From the NCBI GenBank assembly GCA_014268975.2, contig CP077096.1:3447501-3511500 (forward strand): DNA of 64,000 nucleotides, written 5' to 3'. Below are positions 1 to 7,620 of the stretch, in pieces. The first letter of the stretch is position 1. Each line of letters opens with the position of its first letter. Under the pieces are notes generated by a model that had not been told where the DNA came from, did no database searches, and worked only from the letters and a program-made list of their open reading frames with translations. This DNA comes from Pseudomonas wayambapalatensis (GTDB lineage Bacteria > Pseudomonadota > Gammaproteobacteria > Pseudomonadales > Pseudomonadaceae). The translations under genes were made by a program, and so were the position numbers.

Positions 1-64
1 ACTGATACACCCCATCGCCATCAAACCCCTATTGCTGGGGCCTTCCCCACACTTTCGGAGGAAC

Positions 65-163
65 TGTCACAGCGCTGATACACCCCCTGCGCACCCCGCC
101 AGATCGCCCGTGCTTCGGCCCTTGACGGGCGACGACCCGGCACCTTGTATCAGCGCTGATACA
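65..163. promoter_or_regulatory. Palindromic sites upstream of fapA
   Basis: Positions 146-163 read TGTATCAGCGCTGATACA, a perfect 18-bp palindrome. Positions 65-82 (TGTCACAGCGCTGATACA) match it at 16 of 18 bases. A half site, CTGATACA, lies at 2-9 at the window edge, and a looser inverted repeat, CTGATaaATCAG, lies at 202-213. The two full sites and the edge half site are spaced about 73-81 bp and lie upstream of a sigma-54-like promoter, as upstream activator sites for an enhancer-binding protein would. I do not recognise the cognate regulator. Confidence 0.55.
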
Positions 164-226
164 GCAGAAAACCGGCACTGCCACCGTCCTCGCACAACCC
201 ACTGATAAATCAGCAAAAAGCAAAAC

Positions 227-242
227 CGGCACGGCTTTCGCT
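227..242 (+). promoter_or_regulatory. Putative sigma-54 promoter of the fap operon
   Basis: CGGCACGGCTTTCGCT fits the -24/-12 consensus TGGCACG-N4-TTGCW with two mismatches. It keeps the invariant GG (228-229) and GC (240-241) at the required spacing. Transcription would start near 253, about 40 nt before the fapA start codon. RpoN dependence of fap operons is reported in other pseudomonads; its use here is inference. Confidence 0.55.
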
Positions 243-291
243 CTCTGTTCTGCAACGCTCAAGGGCCAGCGCACAGAAAGGGAGCACCGCC

Positions 292-744
292 GTGGGGAAC
301 CAGCACAATACACTGCCTGCACTGCTCGTTCTGGCTTGCCTTGCCGCCACATCGATTGCGCCGCCGGCCTTCGCTGGCGGCAACGGGGTGATCGTCCTCA
401 ATCGCGATGTCCAGCCGCGTCAGGCTGATCGCCGAACCGGCACGCCAGACCCCTACCCGACCACCGCCAACACCAATGAGTCGGCACGCATCCAGGCCCA
501 GACCAACAACGAACTGACCGATGGCGACTTCGCCAACGTCGCCAGCGGTTCGACCGTCAGCCGCATCTTCCAACCTGACAACTCCGGGAACCTGCGAGGC
601 ATGGGCACCGCCCAGTCGCAATTGCCCGGCATGCCCGGCGGCTCCGGTGCCGGGGCGTCCGGCGCCAACAGCATCTCCAACACGGTCAACCAGAACGTTC
701 AGCGCGGCATGGCGCCGCTGCAGATCCTGACCCGGGGCCAATGA
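292..744 (+). CDS. fapA: FapA, functional amyloid operon protein
   Basis: A 150-residue secreted protein, first gene of a six-gene fap operon. FapA acts in the periplasm and influences the FapB/FapC composition of the fibre. The sequence shows an N-terminal signal peptide ending at a PAFAG-type site near residue 28, then a low-complexity region rich in Asn, Gly, Ser and Thr. Length and position match FapA of other pseudomonads. The start is a GTG preceded by AAAGGGAG about 8 nt upstream; no better in-frame ATG was found. The stop overlaps the fapB start (ATGA), suggesting translational coupling. Assignment rests mainly on operon order, since FapA diverges quickly. Confidence 0.8.
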   Translation: MGNQHNTLPALLVLACLAATSIAPPAFAGGNGVIVLNRDVQPRQADRRTGTPDPYPTTANTNESARIQAQTNNELTDGDFANVASGSTVSRIFQPDNSGNLRGMGTAQSQLPGMPGGSGAGASGANSISNTVNQNVQRGMAPLQILTRGQ

Positions 745-1328
745 ACATGCATACCCTCAAACTCTCCCTGCTGTGCCTGGCCCTGGGCTGCACCGCAAGC
801 GCCTTCGCCGGCTCGCCTGTGGTGGACAACGCCACCCTCGATGCCAGTGGCCGCGCCTACCAGGGCAACCTCAACATCAACCAGGCCGCAGGTGACGCGC
901 TACAACAGGCCAACGTGAAAGCCATCGCCATCGGCACCGAAGGCCAGGCCAGCACGCAGATCCGCCAACGCAGCGAGTTTCGCGCCAACAGCGCGCTCGA
1001 CGCCCACGCCAGCATCAATGGCAATGCCTTCAGCAACGGCAACGGCATGCTGGGCATCAACCAATCGGCGGGCGCCGCCACGCAACAGGCCAACGCGGTG
1101 CGCATCAGCATCAGCGCAATTCCACAGAGCATCGACGACAGCATTCTCAGCCAGCAGAACGTCTCGCTGGCCAACAGCTCCGACGCAACTGATCACACAC
1201 CCGGCAGTCGCCAGGTCACTACCAGTGACCAGGCCTTCACCGGCAGCCGTGGCGTGATCCAGTTGAATCAGAGCGCCGGGGTGGGCAACCGAATGGCCAA
1301 CACCCTGAGCGTCCGGGTCGCGGATTGA
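741..1328 (+). CDS. fapB: FapB, minor amyloid subunit/nucleator
   Basis: A 195-residue secreted protein with a signal peptide (cleavage after ASAFA, about residue 23). It carries three imperfect repeats of the pattern G-N-x-x-x-N-Q-x-A-G-x-x-x-Q-x-A-N. Examples are NINQAAGDALQQAN (about residues 45-58), GINQSAGAATQQAN and QLNQSAGVGNRMAN near the C-terminus. In the Fap system FapB nucleates and co-assembles with FapC in extracellular biofilm fibres. It overlaps fapA by 4 nt and precedes fapC by about 50 nt with its own ribosome site. Family identity is firm from repeats plus context. Confidence 0.87.
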   Translation: MNMHTLKLSLLCLALGCTASAFAGSPVVDNATLDASGRAYQGNLNINQAAGDALQQANVKAIAIGTEGQASTQIRQRSEFRANSALDAHASINGNAFSNGNGMLGINQSAGAATQQANAVRISISAIPQSIDDSILSQQNVSLANSSDATDHTPGSRQVTTSDQAFTGSRGVIQLNQSAGVGNRMANTLSVRVAD

Positions 1329-1379
1329 CCCGATCAGCAACACAACACTTAACAACGAAAATATAAGCGGAGAAACACC

Positions 1380-2345
1380 ATGAAACCGAAAATGGCACTC
1401 AAGCCTCTGGTATTCGCCCTCGCTGCGGTCATGGCAGTTGCTGCACAAGCCGGCGGCCGTGGAAACGACAACCACGGCGGCCACAACAATGGCCACAACA
1501 ACAACGAAAGCCTGCTGCTGTCCCTGCTGGTGAACGCCGGCTCTGCCGCCACCGTTCTGGACACCCAGAACAACTCCGGCAACCGTGTGCTGAACCAAGG
1601 CACCCGTAACGATGCCCGAATGGACAACTCGGCCAACGGCTCCCAAGGCAACCTGGGTGCCAACGTTGCCGCAGGCAGCGGCAACCAGCAGGACAACGTT
1701 GCGGCAATCGCCACCGCCGATGAGAACTTCATCTTCGGCAGTGCCGTGGCCATGGCCCAGGCCACCCAGACCAACGCCGGCAACACCGTCAAGAACTACT
1801 CCACCTCCAACAACGCCAACCTCACCGGTTCGGCCAACGGCAGCTCCGGCAACATCGGTATCAACGTGACCGCCGGGGACTTCAACCAACAGAAAAACAA
1901 CATGGCCATCGCCGTGTCCGGCGGCCGTGTCGCTGCCGCCACCGGTGCAGCCAACCAGAACGTCGGCGGCCTGAACGTCACCAACAAGGCCGACCGTACC
2001 TACAGCAAGGAAACCCTCACCTCCACCTTCGCTGCCTACGGCCACTACCAAGGCAATGGCTACGGCTACGTCGAAGACGAAAGCAGCCGCGATCGCTATG
2101 GCAACACCCATGTCGACAAGGACCCGCTCAAGTTCCACGAAGAAGGCACCTTCGGCCTGGCCGGTGTTGCCTCCTATCAGGTCCTGACCCCCACCGGCTG
2201 GCGCAACCCTGTGACCAACAACGCCAACCTGAGCAACTCGCTCAATGGCGTGTCGGGCAACGTCGGCGCCAACGTCTCGGCCGGCAGCGGCAACCAGCAG
2301 ACCAACTCGCTGTCCATCGCCGCAGGTTGCAAAGCCTGCATGTAA
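1380..2345 (+). CDS. fapC: FapC, major functional amyloid subunit
   Basis: A 321-residue secreted fibre protein. Residues 1-24 form a signal peptide (AAQA), followed by a His/Asn/Gly-rich head. Three Gln/Asn-rich repeats lie at about residues 65-113, 131-180 and 273-321, each with a core like SGNxGxNVxAGxxNQQ. Linker 1 is short; linker 2 is long (about 90 residues) and unusually rich in Tyr and charged residues. The protein ends in C-K-A-C-M, the CxxC motif typical of FapC. Ribosome site GGAG lies 10 nt before the ATG. A strong hairpin directly downstream may keep this subunit more abundant than the export proteins. Confidence 0.93.
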   Translation: MKPKMALKPLVFALAAVMAVAAQAGGRGNDNHGGHNNGHNNNESLLLSLLVNAGSAATVLDTQNNSGNRVLNQGTRNDARMDNSANGSQGNLGANVAAGSGNQQDNVAAIATADENFIFGSAVAMAQATQTNAGNTVKNYSTSNNANLTGSANGSSGNIGINVTAGDFNQQKNNMAIAVSGGRVAAATGAANQNVGGLNVTNKADRTYSKETLTSTFAAYGHYQGNGYGYVEDESSRDRYGNTHVDKDPLKFHEEGTFGLAGVASYQVLTPTGWRNPVTNNANLSNSLNGVSGNVGANVSAGSGNQQTNSLSIAAGCKACM

Positions 2346-2357
2346 CAGCAGCCGATC

Positions 2358-2375
2358 GGGGCCCTTCGGGGCCCC
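2358..2375 (+). terminator. UUCG hairpin between fapC and fapD
   Basis: GGGGCCC-TTCG-GGGCCCC forms a 7-bp all-GC stem closed by a C(UUCG)G tetraloop, followed by TTT. It lies 13 nt after the fapC stop and about 30 nt before fapD. It may act as a partial terminator or a 3'-end stabiliser for fapABC mRNA. Confidence 0.7.
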
Positions 2376-2405
2376 TTTCCCTGTCTCTACCCGGTGGAGA
2401 AGGTC

Positions 2406-3086
2406 ATGCGCATTGTCCTGCTTGCCACACTCATGTTCCTTGCCGGTCTCGTAGAAGCGGCACAGATGCCGATCGCCGCCTTGCCAGGCGGTACTCTCGT
2501 CTACAAGCCAGTGCAGAGCCTGCGTGAGCGGCGCTTCGCCGACCTGGTGCAACAGAAGACCGATTTCAGCTGCGGCGCCGCCGCCCTGGCCACCGTCCTC
2601 AAGCAGGCCTACTGGCTCGACGTGGACGAACACCAGGTCATCGAAGGCATGCTCGCCGAATCCGACCAGGACACCGTCAAGGTCCAGGGCTTCTCCATGC
2701 TCGACATGAAGCGCTACGTCGAAAGCATCGGCATGCGCGCCAGGGGCTATCGGGTCGAACCCGACACCCTGGAAAAGGTGAGCATTCCGGTGATCGTGCT
2801 GATGGACATCCGTGGCTACAAGCACTTCGTGGTGCTCCAGCGCATCGACAAGGGCTGGGTCTACATCGGCGACCCTGTCCTGGGCCACAAACGCTACAAA
2901 TTCGACGATTTCCTCAAAGGCTGGAACGGCATCATCTTCGCCGTCATCGGCCCCGGCTACGACAAGGCCAACGCCCTGCTCGATCCGCCGGCACCTCTGA
3001 CCGCGAAGAACCGCGTCGACGGTTTCTACCCGGTGGAAGACGCGCAACTGATGGAGTTCGGTTTCATCCAGAGCGATTTCTTCTGA
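2406..3086 (+). CDS. fapD: FapD, C39-like peptidase of the fap system
   Basis: A 226-residue periplasmic protein of the peptidase C39 fold, needed for Fap export or maturation. A signal peptide covers about residues 1-20 (MRIVLLATLMFLAGLVEAA). The catalytic Cys lies in DFSCGAAAL (about residue 55), the His in GYKHFVVL (about 137) and the Asp in IGDPVLG (about 155), so the triad is present. An in-frame GTG exists at 2394. ATG 2406 is preferred because GGAGAAGG sits just upstream and the signal peptide then starts normally. It sits between fapC and fapE as in other fap operons. Confidence 0.88.
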   Translation: MRIVLLATLMFLAGLVEAAQMPIAALPGGTLVYKPVQSLRERRFADLVQQKTDFSCGAAALATVLKQAYWLDVDEHQVIEGMLAESDQDTVKVQGFSMLDMKRYVESIGMRARGYRVEPDTLEKVSIPVIVLMDIRGYKHFVVLQRIDKGWVYIGDPVLGHKRYKFDDFLKGWNGIIFAVIGPGYDKANALLDPPAPLTAKNRVDGFYPVEDAQLMEFGFIQSDFF

Positions 3087-3121
3087 CGATTACAAGGGGC
3101 ACGAAGTCCCGGGGAGCAGCG

Positions 3122-3868
3122 ATGAAGACTACCACCTGGCTGGTCGCAGCATGCCTGGCTGCCAGCCTCCCCGCCCACGCGCAGGTGTTCAAGCCCATCG
3201 AGGTCAAGGACCAGGAGCTTGCCCAACTGCGTGGGAAGTATGTGATGCCGGGGCGAATCATCAGTTTCGGCATCGTCATGAGCAGCACCTGGCAGAACGC
3301 CGCCGGTGATCGCATCGGCGCCACAACCACCCTGCAGGTGCAGCAGAACGTGATCAAACCGCAGTTCTACGTGTCGATGACCGGCGAGAACGGCTCGGGC
3401 AACGCCCCTGGCCGCGGCAATGGCCTGGTCAACGGCGGTGCAGGCCTGGTCAACACCACCCAGGGCGTGACCCAGTCGGTACGCGCGGCCGGCGACAACA
3501 ACAGCGCCTATAACGATGTCGCCATCAATGTTCGCGAGGCGGGCCAGATCGGTGATGCCGGTGTGCCGCAAGGCCAGGTCCTGGCCGCAGGCAGCACCCT
3601 CAGCACCAGCAACAACGCCGGTACGCTCAGCGTTTCGAACAGTGGCAACGGGATCCAGATGGCCATCCAGGCCAACAACAATCAAGGGCAAAGCATGCAG
3701 CGCCTGGCCGAAGGTGGTCTGCTACAAGCCACCACTTTGCTGGGCGGCAGCAACGCGGTCAGCAACCTGACACAGCTCAATGTGGTGCTGCGCGACAACC
3801 TGCCTTCGGCAGGCGCGCTGAACTGCAATCTTGATCAACTCAAGGGCCTACGTGTTTCAGGATATTGA
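3122..3868 (+). CDS. fapE: FapE, fap operon secreted accessory protein
   Basis: A 248-residue exported protein with a signal peptide ending near AHAQ (about residue 20). The rest is rich in Asn, Gly and Val, with segments such as AGDNNSAYNDVAINV and NSGNGIQMAIQANNNQGQ that resemble the subunit repeats. Two features fit FapE: position between the C39 protein and the barrel exporter, and a late Cys in NCNLDQLKG. FapE associates with fibres or assists export in related species; the exact role is not visible from sequence. Ribosome site GGGGAG is 8 nt before the ATG. Confidence 0.82.
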   Translation: MKTTTWLVAACLAASLPAHAQVFKPIEVKDQELAQLRGKYVMPGRIISFGIVMSSTWQNAAGDRIGATTTLQVQQNVIKPQFYVSMTGENGSGNAPGRGNGLVNGGAGLVNTTQGVTQSVRAAGDNNSAYNDVAINVREAGQIGDAGVPQGQVLAAGSTLSTSNNAGTLSVSNSGNGIQMAIQANNNQGQSMQRLAEGGLLQATTLLGGSNAVSNLTQLNVVLRDNLPSAGALNCNLDQLKGLRVSGY

Positions 3869-3914
3869 TCTACGCTTCGTCTCAATCATCGTAGTTGGAA
3901 GGGACGGCTAACTT

Positions 3915-5192
3915 ATGCATCGATCGTTGTCATTGGGGGCAGTTGTCTGCCTGGGGACCTTGGTACCATCATCACTGCTCTACGCAGCCAGCGATCCCCA
4001 GGTAGACGCGCTGAAAGCCGAACTGGCTGCGCTCAAGCAGCGCTACGAAGCGCAGCAGCAGGCGCTGATGGTGCTCGAACAACGCGTTCGCCAGGTCGAG
4101 GAACAGCCCGCAGCCCCACCTCCCAAACGCCTGACCCGCTCGCCGGCTTCCGAGCCGCGCAACAATCAGGCCGTGGCCGCCGCCGGCGGCGGCTCATCCT
4201 ATGGCGAGTCACTCAAGGATGATTCGGAACCGGCGCAGAGCGTGTCCAACCTCTACGATGAGGCCAGCGGCTTCTTCGGTGGCGGCAAGTTCAGTGTCGA
4301 GACCGGCATCACCTATGCCCGCTACGACACCCGCCAGCTCATCCTCAACGGTTTCCTGGCACTGGACTCGATCTTCCTGGGCAACATCAACCTGGACCGG
4401 ATCAAGGCCGACAACTGGACGCTCGACCTTACTGCCCGCTACAACCTCGACAACCGTTGGCAGTTCGACGTCAACGTGCCGATCATCTACCGCGAGTCGA
4501 CCTACCAGTCCGGGGGTGTCGGCGGCAACGCCCAGGGCATTTCCGAGCGCACCATCACCCGCGACCCGACCCTTGGCGACGTCAACTTCGGCGTGGCCTA
4601 CAAGTTCCTCGACGAGTCGGAGAACACCCCGGATGCGGTGTTCAGCGTGCGGGTCAAGGCACCGACCGGCAAGGATCCGTTCGGCATCAAGCTGCTGCGC
4701 GACACCGAGAACGACAGCCTGAGCTACCCCGAAGACCTGCCTACCGGCAACGGTGTCTGGTCGATCACGCCCGGTATCTCGCTGGTCAAGACCTTCGACC
4801 CGGCAGTGCTGTTCGGCAGCCTGTCTTACACCCACACCTTCGAGGATTCGTTCAGCGACGTCAGCTCGACGATCAACCAGAAAGTACCGGGCAAGGTGAA
4901 GATCGGCGACAGCTTCCAGATCGGTGCGGGGGTGGCCTTCGCCCTCAACGAGAAGATGTCGATGTCGTTCTCGGTTTCGGACCTGATCGCCCGGCGCTCG
5001 CGGATCAAGTCTGCGGAAACCGGCGACAGCTGGGCCGACGTCAAGAGCAGCGATGCAAACGCCGCCTACTTCAACGTCGGCATGACCCTCGCGGCCACCG
5101 ACAACCTGACCATCGTGCCGAACCTGTCGATCGGCCTGACCGACGATGCACCGGACTTCACCTTCAGCCTGAAATTCCCGTACTACTTCTGA
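3915..5192 (+). CDS. fapF: FapF, outer-membrane amyloid exporter
   Basis: A 425-residue outer-membrane beta-barrel that secretes Fap subunits. The parts in order are a signal peptide (to about residue 25), a heptad-rich coiled coil (about 28-62, [20 protein letters not shown]), a Pro/Ala/Gly linker, a helical plug-like segment ([12 protein letters not shown], about 113-124), and alternating barrel strands to the C-terminus. The protein ends in SLKFPYYF, with the terminal aromatic residue typical of outer-membrane barrels. Length matches FapF. It is the last operon gene and is followed by a clear terminator. Confidence 0.92.
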   Translation: MHRSLSLGAVVCLGTLVPSSLLYAASDPQVDALKAELAALKQRYEAQQQALMVLEQRVRQVEEQPAAPPPKRLTRSPASEPRNNQAVAAAGGGSSYGESLKDDSEPAQSVSNLYDEASGFFGGGKFSVETGITYARYDTRQLILNGFLALDSIFLGNINLDRIKADNWTLDLTARYNLDNRWQFDVNVPIIYRESTYQSGGVGGNAQGISERTITRDPTLGDVNFGVAYKFLDESENTPDAVFSVRVKAPTGKDPFGIKLLRDTENDSLSYPEDLPTGNGVWSITPGISLVKTFDPAVLFGSLSYTHTFEDSFSDVSSTINQKVPGKVKIGDSFQIGAGVAFALNEKMSMSFSVSDLIARRSRIKSAETGDSWADVKSSDANAAYFNVGMTLAATDNLTIVPNLSIGLTDDAPDFTFSLKFPYYF

Positions 5193-5203
5193 TCTGTCCA
5201 CTC

Positions 5204-5224
5204 CAGGGGCGCCTTGCGCCCCTG
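5204..5224 (+). terminator. Terminator after fapF
   Basis: CAGGGGCGC-CTT-GCGCCCCTG gives a perfect 9-bp stem with a 3-nt loop, 12 nt after the fapF stop. It separates the fap operon from the downstream sulfatase-type gene. The U-tract is weak. Confidence 0.75.
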
Positions 5225-5328
5225 CGCTTCAATTGGTAACCAACCTTGTCGCTTCCGGCCTTCCTGTGAGGGGCCTGTTATGATGCAGCACATTTTTGTG
5301 ACTGTTTCATGGCAAGGAAGGACGTTTC

Positions 5329-7533
5329 GTGAAGAACATGCTTGGCCATCCCCGTGCTCGGCTCGCCACCCTGGCAGTGCTGGTCGTGGTGATCCCCCTG
5401 GCCGCCCGCGCACTGCTGGGCTGGTCCGATCCACTGGGGTACCTGTCGGACCTGGCGATCGGCATCCTGCTGGTACTGCTGTTGCAGCGCAGCCCCTGGT
5501 GGCTGGCACTGCCGGTGCTGCTGGCCTGGGGCGGGCTGCTGGTGGCTTCGGCCGAGCTGGTCAGTGCGGTCGGGCGTCTGCCGAACAGCAGCGACCTGGG
5601 CTACCTGTTCGACCCACAGTTCATGGAAAACTCCACCGGCGGCGCCCTTGCCCACCCCTGGCTGCCCTGGACCCTCGGTGTCGGCCTGTCGGCCTGGCTG
5701 CTGGCCCGCTGGCTCCAGCGCGGCCAACCCGCCCCGGCGCTGCCACGCTCGGCCTGGGCCGCACCAGCGGTGCTGCTTGCCGCGCACTGGGGCAGCGAGC
5801 ACCTGATACCCTCCGATGCCGATCAATGGCGCCAGTACAACCTGTCCCATCAACTGCTCTCGGCGGGCACCAGCGACCTGCAACTCAAGGCGCAGGCCTG
5901 GCTGGGCCATGACCTGACGGTAGCACCGCTGCCCAGCACCGGCCTGACCCAGACCGACCTCGACGGACGCAAGCTGCTCGAAGCCCCGGGCAGTGCACGC
6001 AACCTGCTGGTCATCACCCTGGAGGGGATTCCCGGCGCCTATCTGCGCGCCAACCGGCAAGCCCTGCACAGTCGTTTCGATGACGACCTGATGCCCAACC
6101 TCAGCCGCTGGGCCGAACGCGGCATGAACACCCCCGATTACGTCCTGCACACCCACCAGACCATTCGCGGCCTGTACGCCATGCTCTGCGGTGACTACGA
6201 CAAGCTCGCCAACGGCACGCCCAAGGGGGTCGAGCTGCTCACCCAGGACCTGCGCAACCAGGCCTGCCTGCCCGCACAACTGCGCCAGGCCGGCTTCAGC
6301 ACCCACTACCTGCAAGGCGCCGGCCTGCGCTTCATGGCCAAGGACCGGATCATGCCGCACATCGGTTTCGACTCGGTGCACGGCCTGGAGTGGTTCCGCA
6401 ACGACAACTACCTCGAGTTCCCCTGGGGCAAGGACGACAAGGCCTTCTTCGAAGGCGCGCTGGGCTATGTCGGTGAGCTGCGCAAACAGCGCCAGCCGTG
6501 GATGCTGACCCTGCTCACCGTCGGCACCCACCAGCCCTACTCCGCACCGGACGCTTACCTGCAACGCTACGACAGCGCCAAACAGGCGGCGGTCGCCTAC
6601 CTGGACGACGCCCTGGGCGAGTTCCTCGATACCCTGGAGCGCCAGGGCGTACTCAAGGACACACTGGTGGTCATCACTTCGGACGAGTCCCACGGCATCG
6701 ACGGTGTGCGCCTGGCCTCTTCCTGGGGCTTCAACCTCACCCTTGCGCCCGAACAGGCACAGTTGCCGAAGATCAAGCACGGCACCTACGGCCATGTCGA
6801 CCTGGCCACTTCGCTGCTCGACTATTTCGCCCTGCCGATCCCCGCCGCCCTGGCCGGCCGCTCGCTGTATCGCGACTATGACAGCGGCCGGGAAATGATC
6901 TCCTTCACCAACGGCATGCTGCGTTACCACGATGGCCGAGGCACCTTCAGCGAATGCGATTTCCAGCAGCGCTGCCGACGCTATGCCAGCGAGGGATTCA
7001 TCGCCGACCAGGCGCACTTCCTCGGCCGCGGCGAAGCGCCACTGGGGCGCCAGATCACCGCGCTCGCTGGCGTGCTCGACCAGTCGTTGCTGCAAACCCC
7101 GCTGAACCTGCGCTACCAGTTCGGTGGGCCATCGGCCATTCCTCTGCACAAGCGCATTCGTGACGACTGGGCCGACAACCTGATCGGCGCCCAGTACCTG
7201 GAGATGCCCGAAGGCTCGCACACCCGGGTGCGGGTCAAGGTACGCTCGCTCGACCCGGCCCACCGGGCGCACATCCAGCTCAAAGCCAAACAGCAGGAGC
7301 AGGATGTACCGCTGGGATTGCCCGAGGAGATACTGGTCACGGCCGACCAGCCGATGGAGCTGGAGTTCGGCTTCGACAACCCCATCGAGCGCAAGGCCTT
7401 CTCCTTCCACCTGCTCGGTTATGGTGGGGGTGAGGTGGAGGTCAGCGATTTCAGCGTGATCACCGCCCTGCCGGGTGAAGAGGATGTGATCGAGGAAATC
7501 CAGGACGACGGCCACATCGCCCAGTCGAGTTGA
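5329..7533 (+). CDS. LtaS/sulfatase-family membrane phosphotransferase-like protein
   Basis: A 734-residue inner-membrane protein. About five hydrophobic helices occupy residues 1-150. A periplasmic alkaline-phosphatase-superfamily domain spans about 220-540 and a C-terminal beta-rich extension follows. Expected metal/nucleophile positions are visible: Glu in LVITLEG (about 231), a candidate Thr nucleophile in HTHQTIRG (about 278), Asp and His in ITSDESHG (about 450) and His in KHGTYGHVD. LtaS-like Gram-negative members transfer glycerol-phosphate or phosphoethanolamine head groups, often onto periplasmic glucans; the substrate here is not predictable. The start is GTG with AAGGAAGGA 7 nt upstream. 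It follows fap on the same strand but beyond a terminator. Confidence 0.75.
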   Translation: MKNMLGHPRARLATLAVLVVVIPLAARALLGWSDPLGYLSDLAIGILLVLLLQRSPWWLALPVLLAWGGLLVASAELVSAVGRLPNSSDLGYLFDPQFMENSTGGALAHPWLPWTLGVGLSAWLLARWLQRGQPAPALPRSAWAAPAVLLAAHWGSEHLIPSDADQWRQYNLSHQLLSAGTSDLQLKAQAWLGHDLTVAPLPSTGLTQTDLDGRKLLEAPGSARNLLVITLEGIPGAYLRANRQALHSRFDDDLMPNLSRWAERGMNTPDYVLHTHQTIRGLYAMLCGDYDKLANGTPKGVELLTQDLRNQACLPAQLRQAGFSTHYLQGAGLRFMAKDRIMPHIGFDSVHGLEWFRNDNYLEFPWGKDDKAFFEGALGYVGELRKQRQPWMLTLLTVGTHQPYSAPDAYLQRYDSAKQAAVAYLDDALGEFLDTLERQGVLKDTLVVITSDESHGIDGVRLASSWGFNLTLAPEQAQLPKIKHGTYGHVDLATSLLDYFALPIPAALAGRSLYRDYDSGREMISFTNGMLRYHDGRGTFSECDFQQRCRRYASEGFIADQAHFLGRGEAPLGRQITALAGVLDQSLLQTPLNLRYQFGGPSAIPLHKRIRDDWADNLIGAQYLEMPEGSHTRVRVKVRSLDPAHRAHIQLKAKQQEQDVPLGLPEEILVTADQPMELEFGFDNPIERKAFSFHLLGYGGGEVEVSDFSVITALPGEEDVIEEIQDDGHIAQSS

Positions 7534-7578
7534 ATCAAAAGCACGCGTGATCCGTGCCAGAGACCGCGGTGTCTTTTT

Positions 7579-7619
7579 TCGCGGGCAAGTCGGAGCGCCG
7601 AACCGCCGCTCCTACGGGA
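7579..7619. repeat. REP-like element
   Basis: TCGCGGGCAAGTC...CGCCGCTCCTACGGGA resembles the Pseudomonas REP family (CGCGGG...CCGCTCCTAC). It lies in the gap between two convergent genes, the usual REP location. A related sequence occurs at 20299-20342. Confidence 0.6.
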
Positions 7620-7620
7620 T

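Noticed and set aside
900..3047. Minus-strand 715-aa frame across fapB-fapD
   Set aside because: Antisense to three genes of a complete fap operon; Val/Gly/Ala-rich shadow without motifs.
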